64,000 nt of DNA from Planctomycetota bacterium (GTDB lineage: Bacteria; Planctomycetota; Phycisphaerae; Phycisphaerales; SM1A02): assembly GCA_017859745.1 (NCBI GenBank), contig JAFMML010000005.1:1-64000 (forward strand), given 5' to 3'. The notes beneath the pieces were generated by a model, which was not told where the DNA came from, did no database searches, and worked only from the letters and a program-made list of their open reading frames with translations. A program made the translations under genes and the position numbers. Positions 25,016 through 33,482 of this stretch are shown in pieces (position 1 is the stretch's first letter; every line of letters begins with the position of its first letter).

Positions 25016-25714
25016 ATGAACGCCACGCGATGCGGGGTCGCTCGGAGACTGGTTCGAGGTGCGGGGCTCGCGCTGCTCGCGGCCGGTGCCTTCGGAGGAC
25101 AGGCTTCGGCGGAGATGGTGCTCGTCGAGCTGCGAGGGATCGTCGAGTTCAACCAGGTCAACGCGCCGCCGGTCGGCAACCTGACTGCAGGGACGGAGGT
25201 GCTGCTGTCGTTGATGCTCGACAGCGAGGAGTTCACCGACAGCACGACCTATCCGACTCGCGGCTACCTGATCAGCGACTTCACCCTGATGGGAGGCGGC
25301 ACGTCCATCGGCCTCGCGTCGCCGTATCCCGCCGGCGCGACGCCCTACTTCGTGCTTCGGGACAACGATCCGGCGGTCGACGGCTTCTTCATCGCCGACA
25401 GCGTCGACTTCCCGATCGGCGTCGAACTCGATGCCCCCGGGATCTTCGGCGCCTTCTCGCACGACTTCAGCGTCTCCTACGTCGGCGACACCCTTGGATC
25501 GCTCGATCTGCTCGATGCCGTCGGCACCTACGGGTTCGGCGGCCTCAAGAGCTTCAACTGGGTGATCGACGACGGCCCATTCTCGCCGGTCGGGCTCGTC
25601 TTCGATTCGATGGAGATCTCGGTGGTGCCGGCGCCGGCGCCTCTCGTCGTCGGCGGACTGTGGGGCGTTCTCCGCGGTGGGCGGTCGCGTCGTCGCGACT
25701 CGGCGGTCGCCTAG
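25016..25714 (+). CDS. Secreted protein with VPAP/PEP-CTERM-like sorting tail
   Basis: 232-aa exported protein. The signal peptide ends near QASA (about residue 35). The body is acidic and beta-rich with no named domain that I recognise. The C-terminus has VVPAPAPLVVGGLWGV, a short hydrophobic stretch and an Arg cluster (RSRRR), the three-part layout of PEP-CTERM signals cleaved by exosortase. Such proteins are usually surface or exopolysaccharide-associated. GGGAGAAAGGG lies just before the ATG at 25016, one of the strongest ribosome sites in the window. No exosortase is encoded here. Confidence 0.72.
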   Translation: MNATRCGVARRLVRGAGLALLAAGAFGGQASAEMVLVELRGIVEFNQVNAPPVGNLTAGTEVLLSLMLDSEEFTDSTTYPTRGYLISDFTLMGGGTSIGLASPYPAGATPYFVLRDNDPAVDGFFIADSVDFPIGVELDAPGIFGAFSHDFSVSYVGDTLGSLDLLDAVGTYGFGGLKSFNWVIDDGPFSPVGLVFDSMEISVVPAPAPLVVGGLWGVLRGGRSRRRDSAVA

Positions 25715-25764
25715 AACGTCCACTCGCGTCAAGACATCGACATCGGCCCTCGGTCGCATGCTCC

Positions 25765-25787
25765 GCACGCCTCTGCATGAGGCGTGC
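25765..25787. terminator. GC-rich hairpin after the sorted surface protein
   Basis: GCACGCCTC-TGCAT-GAGGCGTGC is a perfect 9-bp stem with a 5-nt loop, 50 nt past the stop at 25714. No T-tract follows. It is probably the terminator of the surface-protein gene. Confidence 0.45.
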
Positions 25788-25904
25788 ATGTCCACATGCG
25801 CGGCAAGGCGTCGGCCGAGAGGTCGGCTCGCCCGGACACTGACTGGATGCCGGCAGGACCTTGCCCTTCTGGCAGGTGGAGCCGCACATTCCGGGGCCAT
25901 GCTC

Positions 25905-25932
25905 TTGACGAGATCCGGAGCGGCGATACCCT
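25905..25932 (+). promoter_or_regulatory. imuA: Candidate promoter of the imuA-imuB-dnaE2 operon
   Basis: TTGACG (25905-25910) and TACCCT (25927-25932) are separated by 16 nt, the same geometry as the promoter at 13118. It lies about 210 nt before the imuA GTG. In other bacteria this operon is controlled by LexA; I could not identify a convincing SOS box here. Confidence 0.45.
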
Positions 25933-26040
25933 AACAGATGCCAAACATATGGACTCGGGCCACAGCCTCCACTCGCGGCGGCTCGGCACGAGGCCACGCT
26001 CGATTCAGGACAACAGGTGGAGGCCGTGGAGGCCCATGAG

Positions 26041-26115
26041 AAGGCCAGACAAAGGCCAGACAAAGGCCAGACAAAGGCCAGGACTAAGGCCAGGACTAAG
26101 GCCATGAGAAAGGCC
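26041..26115 (+). repeat. 11-12-bp tandem repeat upstream of imuA
   Basis: Three copies of AAGGCCAGACA are followed by two longer copies (AAGGCCAGGACT type) and two decayed ones. The array ends about 25 nt before the imuA start, inside the presumed leader of the mutasome transcript. Confidence 0.8.
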
Positions 26116-26140
26116 GGGGGAGAAATCAAGGGAGATCCGT

Positions 26141-28048
26141 GTGCCCCTCACGTCGGCCATATCGACCACGCCTGCCAGCAATCCGTCGCCACCCGCGTCG
26201 CAGTCTTCGACAGGATGCGTCCAGTCGCGGGAGCGCCGAGACCTTCTCGAGACGTTGGGTTCGGCCATCGAGGCGGTGGAGGCCGGACACGCCCTCGACC
26301 GGATCGAGGCACGTCTGCGGCATCGGGAGCATCTGCAGCGACGGCTCGAAGCCGACGGCACGGATGCCGAACCGGCGTTGGCAGTCGATGTCGCGCCGGA
26401 GGATGTCGGCGAGTCCAGAAGCGGCAGATCCGTCGTCAGGTTGGAAGGCCTGTCGGGCGGCCCCAAACCGAACTCCAAACCGAACTCCAAACCGAACTCC
26501 AAACCGAACTCCAAACCGAACTCAGAGCCGAACTCCAAGCCGAGCCCAGGCCCAAATCCAGAAACCGACGGCACGTTCGAACCCTCGACGCCATCTCCAT
26601 GCCCCGATCGAGTCGGTTCCGGCGTGCACGAACTGTTCTCGAGATCGACCGACGTCTCGGTGGCGCCTGCAGGCGATGCCGACCTGCCTGGTGGCGTCCG
26701 TCGCTCGCCCTCGTCACGGCACGATCGGATCTGGCTTCCGCCACTCGGTGCCGCCATCGGCTGGTTGTGGCGTCTGATCGATCGGCGAGGCGCCTCGCGG
26801 ACTGGCGAGACTGGAGAAGGGATGGACATCGCGCGGGGCGCGTCGAGCAGCACGTGCGAACTCGGGCGCATCCTCTGGGTGGGTTCGCGGGTGTTCCCGC
26901 ATGCGCGTTCGCTGGTCGCCGGCCTTCGAGCAGGTTCGTCGCGCTCCATCGACCGTCGACTCCTTGCAAGGTCCTGGTTCATCGACGTGCCCGAGTCGGA
27001 AAACGGAGCCTCGACGATGCGCCGGCGTCGCGACAACCGTCGATCCGACGCGCCGAGACGCCGATTCGCTCACCGAACCTCGGTCCTCGAACAGGCGATC
27101 CGCTGCCCCGGCGTGATGGCGGTCGTCGCCGATGGCGAAGGTCTTCCCATGGCCTGCACGAGGCGACTGCACCTTGCGGTTCGGCAGGCGGAAGCCCAGG
27201 GCCGGCGAATCCTCGTGCTGCTGCTTCGGCCGCCATGGGACCTCGGCACGATCTCCGCCGCGGCGAGTCGGTGGAGCGTTGCGCCGATGGGACATGAGAC
27301 GGCAGTGCGGCCGCGTTGCGAGACCCATTGCGACATCACGCCCCACGGCGACTCGGGCAGGGATCCGGTTCGAGGCGAGAGCCTTGTTTCCGTCGCTTGG
27401 CGTCTGCAGATGCTGCATTGCAAGGGAGGCGTTGGGGTCCGCGCGTCGGGGAATTCGACGCCGTCGGAACGCCCCGGCGTGATCGATCTTCGTCTCGGGG
27501 GCGTCCCCGAACGGTTGTGGATGCACGAGTGGGAGTGTCGGGATGGGTGCGACACGGCGAATTCTGGCGATGGTGCTTCCGGAGTGGTCGGTGGAACTGG
27601 TGCTGCGAAGGTGGCGAGCCGAACGATCCGAGGCAGCCGGCCCCACCGATCCGATCCAGCCGACCCAGTCGACCTGCCAAGGCGGACATGTCGCGAGCCG
27701 GTCTCCGAGCCCGAGTCGCCCGTTTCCCGTGACGTCGCCGAGCGAGGGGGCTGCGCTGCAGTCGGATCCGCCGTACGCCTGCCGAGTCTCGACGACACGG
27801 ATGCGTGGACCGGCGATCGCCCGACATCTCGTGACGGCGACGAACCCACGCGAGTCGCTGTCGGACACTCGACGCCGATCGAGCACGGATCGCCGAAATT
27901 CGGCGGGCGTGCGACGGCAGGCCGTGCCGGCACTCGTCGTGCAGACCGTGGCGGGTCGGCAGATCGTCAGGCGATGCTGTTCGAGATGCCGGCAGCGAGG
28001 GGTCCGGACGGGCCTGGACCTCGCCGAGGCCCGCATGCTGCTCGGTGA
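26141..28048 (+). CDS. imuA: ImuA-like mutasome protein (RecA-fold homologue), enlarged
   Basis: 635-aa frame placed directly before imuB. Residues about 160-450 follow the ImuA layout: GSGVHELF, GRILWVGSRVFPHARSLV, VLEQAIRCPGVMAVVAD, RRLHLAVRQAEAQGRRILVL and the closing WRLQMLHCKGG. ImuA works with ImuB and DnaE2 in damage-induced mutagenesis. The GTG at 26141 has GGGAG 7 nt upstream. Usual ImuA proteins are 200-270 aa. This one has an N-terminal addition with five or six KPNS repeats (from residue 109), and its frame runs 506 nt into imuB before a stop. The true C-terminus may therefore be unusual, or a frameshift may lie near 27540. Confidence 0.65.
   Translation: MPLTSAISTTPASNPSPPASQSSTGCVQSRERRDLLETLGSAIEAVEAGHALDRIEARLRHREHLQRRLEADGTDAEPALAVDVAPEDVGESRSGRSVVRLEGLSGGPKPNSKPNSKPNSKPNSKPNSEPNSKPSPGPNPETDGTFEPSTPSPCPDRVGSGVHELFSRSTDVSVAPAGDADLPGGVRRSPSSRHDRIWLPPLGAAIGWLWRLIDRRGASRTGETGEGMDIARGASSSTCELGRILWVGSRVFPHARSLVAGLRAGSSRSIDRRLLARSWFIDVPESENGASTMRRRRDNRRSDAPRRRFAHRTSVLEQAIRCPGVMAVVADGEGLPMACTRRLHLAVRQAEAQGRRILVLLLRPPWDLGTISAAASRWSVAPMGHETAVRPRCETHCDITPHGDSGRDPVRGESLVSVAWRLQMLHCKGGVGVRASGNSTPSERPGVIDLRLGGVPERLWMHEWECRDGCDTANSGDGASGVVGGTGAAKVASRTIRGSRPHRSDPADPVDLPRRTCREPVSEPESPVSRDVAERGGCAAVGSAVRLPSLDDTDAWTGDRPTSRDGDEPTRVAVGHSTPIEHGSPKFGGRATAGRAGTRRADRGGSADRQAMLFEMPAARGPDGPGPRRGPHAAR
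26465..26548 (+). repeat. In-frame 12-bp tandem repeat encoding KPNS
   Basis: Seven units of AAACCGAACTCC, the last two or three diverged, are in register with the imuA codons and encode Lys-Pro-Asn-Ser. Copy-number change would alter a flexible linker without shifting frame. Confidence 0.85.
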
Positions 28049-29711
28049 GGATGCCTTCCTTCATGGAGAGCACGCGCCGATCGTGGCGGACTTCAACCCG
28101 GCTGGAGATGCGAGACGCCTCCTTCGCTTGGCCGAATGGTGCGGCCGCTTCGCCCCGATCGTCGGCACCTGTCATGCCAGGGAGGAGTGGGAAGACGGCA
28201 CGGAGCCGCCGGGACTCCTCTTCGACCTCCATGGCTGCGAGGATCTTCTGGAGCACCGCTACGGCGAAGGCGACCTTCACCGCAACGAACAGCGATTCGC
28301 CCTGGATGTCGAAGCGTCGCTGGACCGCCTCGGCCTGACCGCCTTCGCCGTGGTGGCGGACACGGTGGGGCTCGCCTGGGGAGTCGCTTGGCATCGCGCG
28401 GCGTCCCAACCCGCCGAGATCGGATCCCACGAGGGGCGGGACCAGGCGCCGCCTGCCGAGGTCTCGGACGCCTTGCGAACCGACCGCGTCGTTCGTCCGA
28501 GCGAGGCACATGCCACGTTCGAGGATCTGCCCATCGAAGCGTTGCGTCTCGACGAGGAGACGCGGACGGGACTGCGGCAACTCCATTTCGAGAAGGTCGC
28601 CGATCTGCTCGCCGTCGATCGTGCCGAACTCGGCCTTCGCTTCGGATCGCTGGTGCCCCGTCGCATCGCTCAGGCGCTCGGCGAGATCGGGGAGACCGTC
28701 GTTCCGGTGCGCGCGGTGCCGATCTTCGAGATCGATCGGGAGTTCGCCACGCCCGTCCAGGCTCGGGAGGGACTGGAACTGGCCGTGGGTGCCATGTTGG
28801 AGGAGTTGTGCGATCGACTGCGCCGTGAAGAGCAGGGCGTGGAGCGCCTTCGTCTCGTGGCGGATCGACTCGATCTGCCTCCCGTCTCGCTGGTCCTCTC
28901 CCTGAGCCGGGCGAGTCGGCGCATCGGCCATCTCTGGAGTCTGCTGTCGCAGCGCATGGAGGAGATCGATCCGGGGCTGGGCGTCGAGCGGCTCTCGCTC
29001 CGAGCGTTGCGGGTCCGGACGCTGCCGCATCGCCAGAGATCGTTGACCCGGAGCGGGCAAGGTCGCCACGACGGCTCGATGGTCGACGGCGACCACGCCG
29101 ACACTCCCGACGCCTTCGCCGACGAGGCCGCCGCGGCGGAACTTGCCGATTCGATCATCGCTCGGTGGGGCGAGCAGGCGGTCCGGCGGCCGGGACCGAT
29201 CGAGGCGCATGTGCCCGAGACAGGAGACCGGCTGGTCCCGATTCGTTCGAAGCCGGAGCGGACGGCCACATCCGATCGCGACATGTCGCGGTGGCCGCGA
29301 AGCCTTCGCCCGACCCTGCTTCGGCATCGGCCCGATCCCATTCGGATCGAGTGGATCGGACGGGCCGACCATGGCGAGCACCTCACGGTGGACCACGAAC
29401 TCGACACCGCGGGGGAACTGGTCGTCTGGTGGCGTGGTCGTGCTCGCAGGGTGGTTGCAGCGGAGGGCCCCGAACGCATCGCGGAGCCGTGGTGGCGCCG
29501 CGACGATCGAATGCCCGGCGAGAGGGAGCTTCCGCAGATCCGCGAATACTGGACATGCCGGTTCGAGGGCGGGCTCTGGGCATGGGTGTTTCGAGAGGTG
29601 TGCATCGAGGGGCGAGACGGCGCGGAGAGCGGTCCCGAGACGAAGGGGTCCCACGATCGCGGCAGGAGTCGTGTGCAGAGTCGCTGGTTTCTCCACGGGC
29701 TTTGGGCATGA
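27543..29711 (+). CDS. imuB: ImuB, catalytically inactive Y-family polymerase homologue
   Basis: 722-aa member of the DNA polymerase Y family. ImuB links ImuA and the beta clamp to DnaE2 in error-prone translesion synthesis. The start RRILAMVLPEWSVELVL is the typical ImuB beginning. The palm and fingers region resumes at VRTGLDLAEARMLLGED, and the helix-hairpin-helix segment reads FEDLPIEALRLDEETRTGLRQL. Acidic catalytic residues are not retained, as in other ImuB proteins. About 95 Ser/Arg/Pro-rich residues (30-125) interrupt the N-terminal part; this is the stretch overlapped by imuA. Its stop overlaps the dnaE2 start (ATGA). Confidence 0.82.
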   Translation: MGATRRILAMVLPEWSVELVLRRWRAERSEAAGPTDPIQPTQSTCQGGHVASRSPSPSRPFPVTSPSEGAALQSDPPYACRVSTTRMRGPAIARHLVTATNPRESLSDTRRRSSTDRRNSAGVRRQAVPALVVQTVAGRQIVRRCCSRCRQRGVRTGLDLAEARMLLGEDAFLHGEHAPIVADFNPAGDARRLLRLAEWCGRFAPIVGTCHAREEWEDGTEPPGLLFDLHGCEDLLEHRYGEGDLHRNEQRFALDVEASLDRLGLTAFAVVADTVGLAWGVAWHRAASQPAEIGSHEGRDQAPPAEVSDALRTDRVVRPSEAHATFEDLPIEALRLDEETRTGLRQLHFEKVADLLAVDRAELGLRFGSLVPRRIAQALGEIGETVVPVRAVPIFEIDREFATPVQAREGLELAVGAMLEELCDRLRREEQGVERLRLVADRLDLPPVSLVLSLSRASRRIGHLWSLLSQRMEEIDPGLGVERLSLRALRVRTLPHRQRSLTRSGQGRHDGSMVDGDHADTPDAFADEAAAAELADSIIARWGEQAVRRPGPIEAHVPETGDRLVPIRSKPERTATSDRDMSRWPRSLRPTLLRHRPDPIRIEWIGRADHGEHLTVDHELDTAGELVVWWRGRARRVVAAEGPERIAEPWWRRDDRMPGERELPQIREYWTCRFEGGLWAWVFREVCIEGRDGAESGPETKGSHDRGRSRVQSRWFLHGLWA

Positions 29712-32700
29712 CCGGGAAGACGCTGCGGACCGACGAGATGTCGGCGCCGCCATCGCCCTCGCACAGGACCGACGGTGCCGGTTCGTTCGTCGATCTCGAG
29801 GTCACGAGCAACTTCACCTTCCTGACCGGCGCGAGCCATCCCCATGAACTCGTCGAACGCGCCGCCGGACTCGGCGCTCCGGCGGTCGCGATCACCGATC
29901 GTGCGACGCTCGCCGGCGTGGTGCGAGCCCATCAGGCGGCCCAGAGGATGGGCATCCATCTCGTGGTGGGGGCGAGACTCGGTGTCTGGCTCGATCTCGC
30001 GTGCGCCATCGACGAGCCGACGTTGCCGGAACCGCGTCTCCATCCCCACGCTCCGGCTCCGCCGGGATTCCTCGAGGTGCTGGTGCATGTGCCCGACCTT
30101 CCCGCCTACGCGCGTCTGTCGCGCCTGATCACACTCGGTCGCCGCCGCGCCTCGAAGGGGCGATGCCTGCTGTCGCTGCACGATCTCCTTGCCCATGCGG
30201 GTCCGGGGCCGGCGGACACATCGCCTGGGCGAAGTCCCGAAGACGCCGCCTCCGACGACGGCCTGATGCTGACGCTTGTTCCTCCTCCGGTGCTCGACGA
30301 GGCGTTTCTCGAAGCGGCCAGGGGGATCGCGGCCAGCGCGGGCCTCCGCGAAGGCGCCGCAGACCGCCTCTCGATCGCGGTTCGGCGGATCGGCGATCCG
30401 GACGAGTCGATCCGGGTGGAGCAACTCGCGACGTTGTCGGAGCATCTCGGTGTTCCTCTCGTCGCCACGAACGACGTCCACTGGCACGACGACCGGCGCC
30501 GGCCGCTGCAGGACGTCCTGACGGCGATCCGGCATCGAACCACCCTCGATCGTGCGGGTCTGGATCTGCTCGGGGGTGGAGATCGTCGTTTGCAGAGCGA
30601 CGCGTCGATGCGGGCGAGATTTCGAACCCTGCCGGCGGCGGCTCGGGAGGCCGTGGACCGAGCGGGCTCGATCGCGGCGAGGTGCCGCGGGTTCCGTCTC
30701 GACCAGTTGCGCTACGAGTACCCCCACGAGGTCGTCCCCGAGGGACGTTCGCCCGACGAGCATCTGCGTCGACTCGTCGAGCAAGGTGCCCGCGAGCGGT
30801 ATCCGCCGGGGATCCATCCCGACGGCGTCCCGATCCGGGTCCGCGAGCGCATCGAGCATGAGCTGGCGCTCGTTCGCGAACTCGACTACGCCCGCTACTT
30901 CCTGACCGTCCACGACATCGTGCGCTTCGCCCGCGATCGTGGGATCCTCTGTCAGGGGCGGGGTGCCGCGGCCAACAGCGTGATCTGCTTCTGCCTCGGA
31001 GTGACCGCGGTCGACCCCGATCGGATCGAGACGCTCTTCGAGCGCTTCGTCAGCCGCGAACGCGACGAGCCTCCGGACATCGACGTCGACTTCGAGCACC
31101 AACGGCGCGAGGAGGTCATCCAGTACCTCTACCGGCGATACGGCCGCGAACGGGCGGCCCTCGCCGCCGAGGTGATCTGCTACCGCGGCCGCAGCTCGGT
31201 CCGCGAGGTCGGGAAGGTGCTGGGCTTCGCGCCGGAGACCCTCGATCGTCTCGCCTCGGGACTCGATCGCTGGGAGGCCGGGGGCGGCGATCCGGAGCGC
31301 ATCCGCGAGGCGGGCTTCGATCCCGCGACTCCGGCGCTGCGGCGGGTGCTGGCGCTTGCCAACGAGCTGGTGGGATTCCCTCGTCATCTCTCCCAGCATG
31401 TCGGCGGCTTCGTGATCAGCGAGCGCCCGCTCTGCGAGATCGTGCCCATCGAGAACGCCGCGATGGCGGATCGGACCGTCATCGAATGGGACAAGGACGA
31501 CCTCGATGCGATGGGCATGCTGAAGGTGGACATTCTGGCGCTGGGCATGTTGAGCGCGATTCGCCGGACGATCGAACTCGTGAACGACTCGGCCGGAACC
31601 GACGGGCGCGACGGCGACTCGCCGCCGCTTCGCTACCACACGATTCCGGCCGAGGATCCGGCGGTCTACGACATGCTTTGCACAGGCGATTCCGTCGGCG
31701 TCTTCCAGGTCGAGAGTCGGGCCCAGATGAACATGCTGCCGCGGCTCCGGCCTCGCTGCTTCTACGACCTCGTCATCGAGGTCGCCATCGTGCGGCCGGG
31801 GCCGATCCAGGGCGACATGGTCCATCCCTATCTGCGAAGGCGGCGGGGCGAGGAATCGTTGGAGTATCCCGACCAGGAGATCCGACGGGTGCTCGAACGC
31901 ACCCTCGGGGTCCCGCTCTTCCAGGAGCAGGCGATGGCCCTGGCGGTGGTGGCGGCGGGCTTCTCGCCAGGCGAGGCGGACCGGCTGCGGCGGGCGCTGG
32001 CGGCCTGGAAGCGGCCCGGCAACTCGATCGACGAGTTCCGCAGACGCCTGATCGAAGGCATGCGTTCTCGCGGCTACGACCACGCGTTCGCCGAACAGGT
32101 CTTCGAGCGGATCCGGGGATTCAGCGGCTACGGGTTCCCGGAGAGCCATGCCGCGAGCTTTGCGCTGCTGGTCTACGTCTCGGCGTGGCTCAAGCGCCGG
32201 CATCCCGCGGCGTTCACCGCGGCGCTGCTCGACAGTCAGCCGATGGGGTTCTACGCACCGGCGCAACTGGTGCGAGACGCTCGCGACCACGGCGTGCGGG
32301 TGCGGCGGGTCGACGTGGCCCGAAGCGGATGGTCCAGTCGACTCGAGCACGACCGCTCGATCGCGGACCCGTGGATGCGAGAGGGTGCTTCCGCCGATGC
32401 GCGGGGGGGTGCCGTGGGGATGGCCGAGATCGATGCCGCGACGGCGGAGCGATCGCATTCGCACCCGATCGGAGACGCCGCGTCGACAAGTCTTCGTGTG
32501 GATCGGCCGGCTCTTCGACTGGGCATGCAGATGGTGCGGGGACTTTCCGAGGAGGATGCTCTTGCGATCGTGGACACGGTGGAGCGTCACGGTCCTCCGG
32601 TCTCGATCGAGTCGTTGTGGTCGCAGAGCGGCGTCGGCGCCGCGGCTCTGCGTCGCCTGGCCGCGGCGGAGGCGTTCGGGTCTCTCGGGCTCGACCGGTC

Positions 32701-33280
32701 CCGGTCGCTGTGGGAGGTGCGGGCGCTTCCGAAGCGTCGGGCGGCTTCGCTGTGGACGGCGTTGGACAAGGCGGAACCACCCGTTCGGCCCCACACCTCG
32801 AACGTGCGCTTGCCGAAGGTGCCGAGATTGCGTCGAGTGGCCCTCGACTACGGCACGACCGGCCTCTCGTTGCGGGATCACCCCATGGCGTGCATGCGGC
32901 CGCTGCTCGAGCCTCGCGGCATCCTGGCTGCGGCGGCACTTGGCGACGACGCCGTCGCCGCGGACGGCGAGATCGTCGCCGTGGCCGGCCTGGTCCTATG
33001 CAGGCAGCGTCCCTCGACGGCGAAGGGCACGGTCTTCATGACGCTCGAGGACGAGACCGGCATCGCCAACCTCATCGTTCGGGGCAAGGTGTGGGCACGG
33101 CATCGTCGGATCGGTCGGCACGCCACCGCCCTGTGCGCCCGGGGGCGCCTGCAGCGTCGCGAAGGGGTGGTCCAACTGCTGGTGCGGTCGCTCGAGGATC
33201 TCGGGGCGGACCTCGCCCGACTCGATCGGGGGGAAGGGGCGTCGAGATCCCTCGCCGGACGATCACGGGACTTCCGCTGA
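29708..33280 (+). CDS. dnaE2: DnaE2, error-prone DNA polymerase III alpha subunit
   Basis: 1190-aa C-family polymerase of the DnaE2 type. It has the N-terminal PHP domain (FTFLTGASHPHELVERA, ITDRATLAGVVRAH) and CQGRGAAANSVICFCLGV. The catalytic aspartates sit in PDIDVDFE at residues 457, 459 and 461. The conserved RHLSQHVGGFVIS, the helix-hairpin-helix region and a C-terminal OB fold (GTVFMTLEDETGIANLIV) follow. DnaE2 carries out mutagenic bypass synthesis with ImuA and ImuB. The ATG at 29708 overlaps the imuB stop by 4 nt, so the three genes are one operon. Length is slightly above the usual 1050-1100 aa because of linkers near residues 170 and 890. Confidence 0.93.
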   Translation: MTGKTLRTDEMSAPPSPSHRTDGAGSFVDLEVTSNFTFLTGASHPHELVERAAGLGAPAVAITDRATLAGVVRAHQAAQRMGIHLVVGARLGVWLDLACAIDEPTLPEPRLHPHAPAPPGFLEVLVHVPDLPAYARLSRLITLGRRRASKGRCLLSLHDLLAHAGPGPADTSPGRSPEDAASDDGLMLTLVPPPVLDEAFLEAARGIAASAGLREGAADRLSIAVRRIGDPDESIRVEQLATLSEHLGVPLVATNDVHWHDDRRRPLQDVLTAIRHRTTLDRAGLDLLGGGDRRLQSDASMRARFRTLPAAAREAVDRAGSIAARCRGFRLDQLRYEYPHEVVPEGRSPDEHLRRLVEQGARERYPPGIHPDGVPIRVRERIEHELALVRELDYARYFLTVHDIVRFARDRGILCQGRGAAANSVICFCLGVTAVDPDRIETLFERFVSRERDEPPDIDVDFEHQRREEVIQYLYRRYGRERAALAAEVICYRGRSSVREVGKVLGFAPETLDRLASGLDRWEAGGGDPERIREAGFDPATPALRRVLALANELVGFPRHLSQHVGGFVISERPLCEIVPIENAAMADRTVIEWDKDDLDAMGMLKVDILALGMLSAIRRTIELVNDSAGTDGRDGDSPPLRYHTIPAEDPAVYDMLCTGDSVGVFQVESRAQMNMLPRLRPRCFYDLVIEVAIVRPGPIQGDMVHPYLRRRRGEESLEYPDQEIRRVLERTLGVPLFQEQAMALAVVAAGFSPGEADRLRRALAAWKRPGNSIDEFRRRLIEGMRSRGYDHAFAEQVFERIRGFSGYGFPESHAASFALLVYVSAWLKRRHPAAFTAALLDSQPMGFYAPAQLVRDARDHGVRVRRVDVARSGWSSRLEHDRSIADPWMREGASADARGGAVGMAEIDAATAERSHSHPIGDAASTSLRVDRPALRLGMQMVRGLSEEDALAIVDTVERHGPPVSIESLWSQSGVGAAALRRLAAAEAFGSLGLDRSRSLWEVRALPKRRAASLWTALDKAEPPVRPHTSNVRLPKVPRLRRVALDYGTTGLSLRDHPMACMRPLLEPRGILAAAALGDDAVAADGEIVAVAGLVLCRQRPSTAKGTVFMTLEDETGIANLIVRGKVWARHRRIGRHATALCARGRLQRREGVVQLLVRSLEDLGADLARLDRGEGASRSLAGRSRDFR

Positions 33281-33482
33281 CGAGCGCATCCGGATGGCGC
33301 GGCCGAAGGACCTCGAGATCGCCGCCGGCGATCGTGATGGGGGTGAGGTCCGCGAGGTCGAGGCAACAAAATCTTCACACGATCACAGCCGAACGCCGAC
33401 CCAACATTGGTCGCGAGTCTCCCGAACGGCCTGGTCGCCCAAGGGACGCCCGCGGCCGGCCGACGGAAGCGAGGTGGTCGCC

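Larger units (their letters stand above)
25715..26140. other. 426-bp gene-free region before imuA
   Basis: It holds a 9-bp stem hairpin (25765-25787), a promoter-like pair (25905-25932), an 11-12-bp tandem repeat (26041-26115) and the imuA ribosome site (GGGAG at about 26130). I see no convincing gene in it, although the repeat is open in one frame. Confidence 0.6.

Noticed and set aside
25870-26140. LexA/SOS box before imuA
   Set aside because: Expected from knowledge of imuAB-dnaE2 operons, but I found no convincing GAAC/GTTC or CTG-type dyad; the planctomycete consensus is not known to me.
26465-26548. Short regular repeats considered as a CRISPR array
   Set aside because: Units are contiguous 12-mers without spacers and lie inside a coding frame; no cas genes.
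26017-27297. Alternative frame through the repeat region (QTELQTELQ-type product) as a repeat protein
   Set aside because: The same 12-bp repeats read KPNS in the frame that has the ribosome site and the ImuA motifs; the alternative frame has neither.
28670-32881. 1403-codon open frame opposite imuB and dnaE2
   Set aside because: The plus strand encodes a full DnaE2 with catalytic residues; the minus product is low-complexity.
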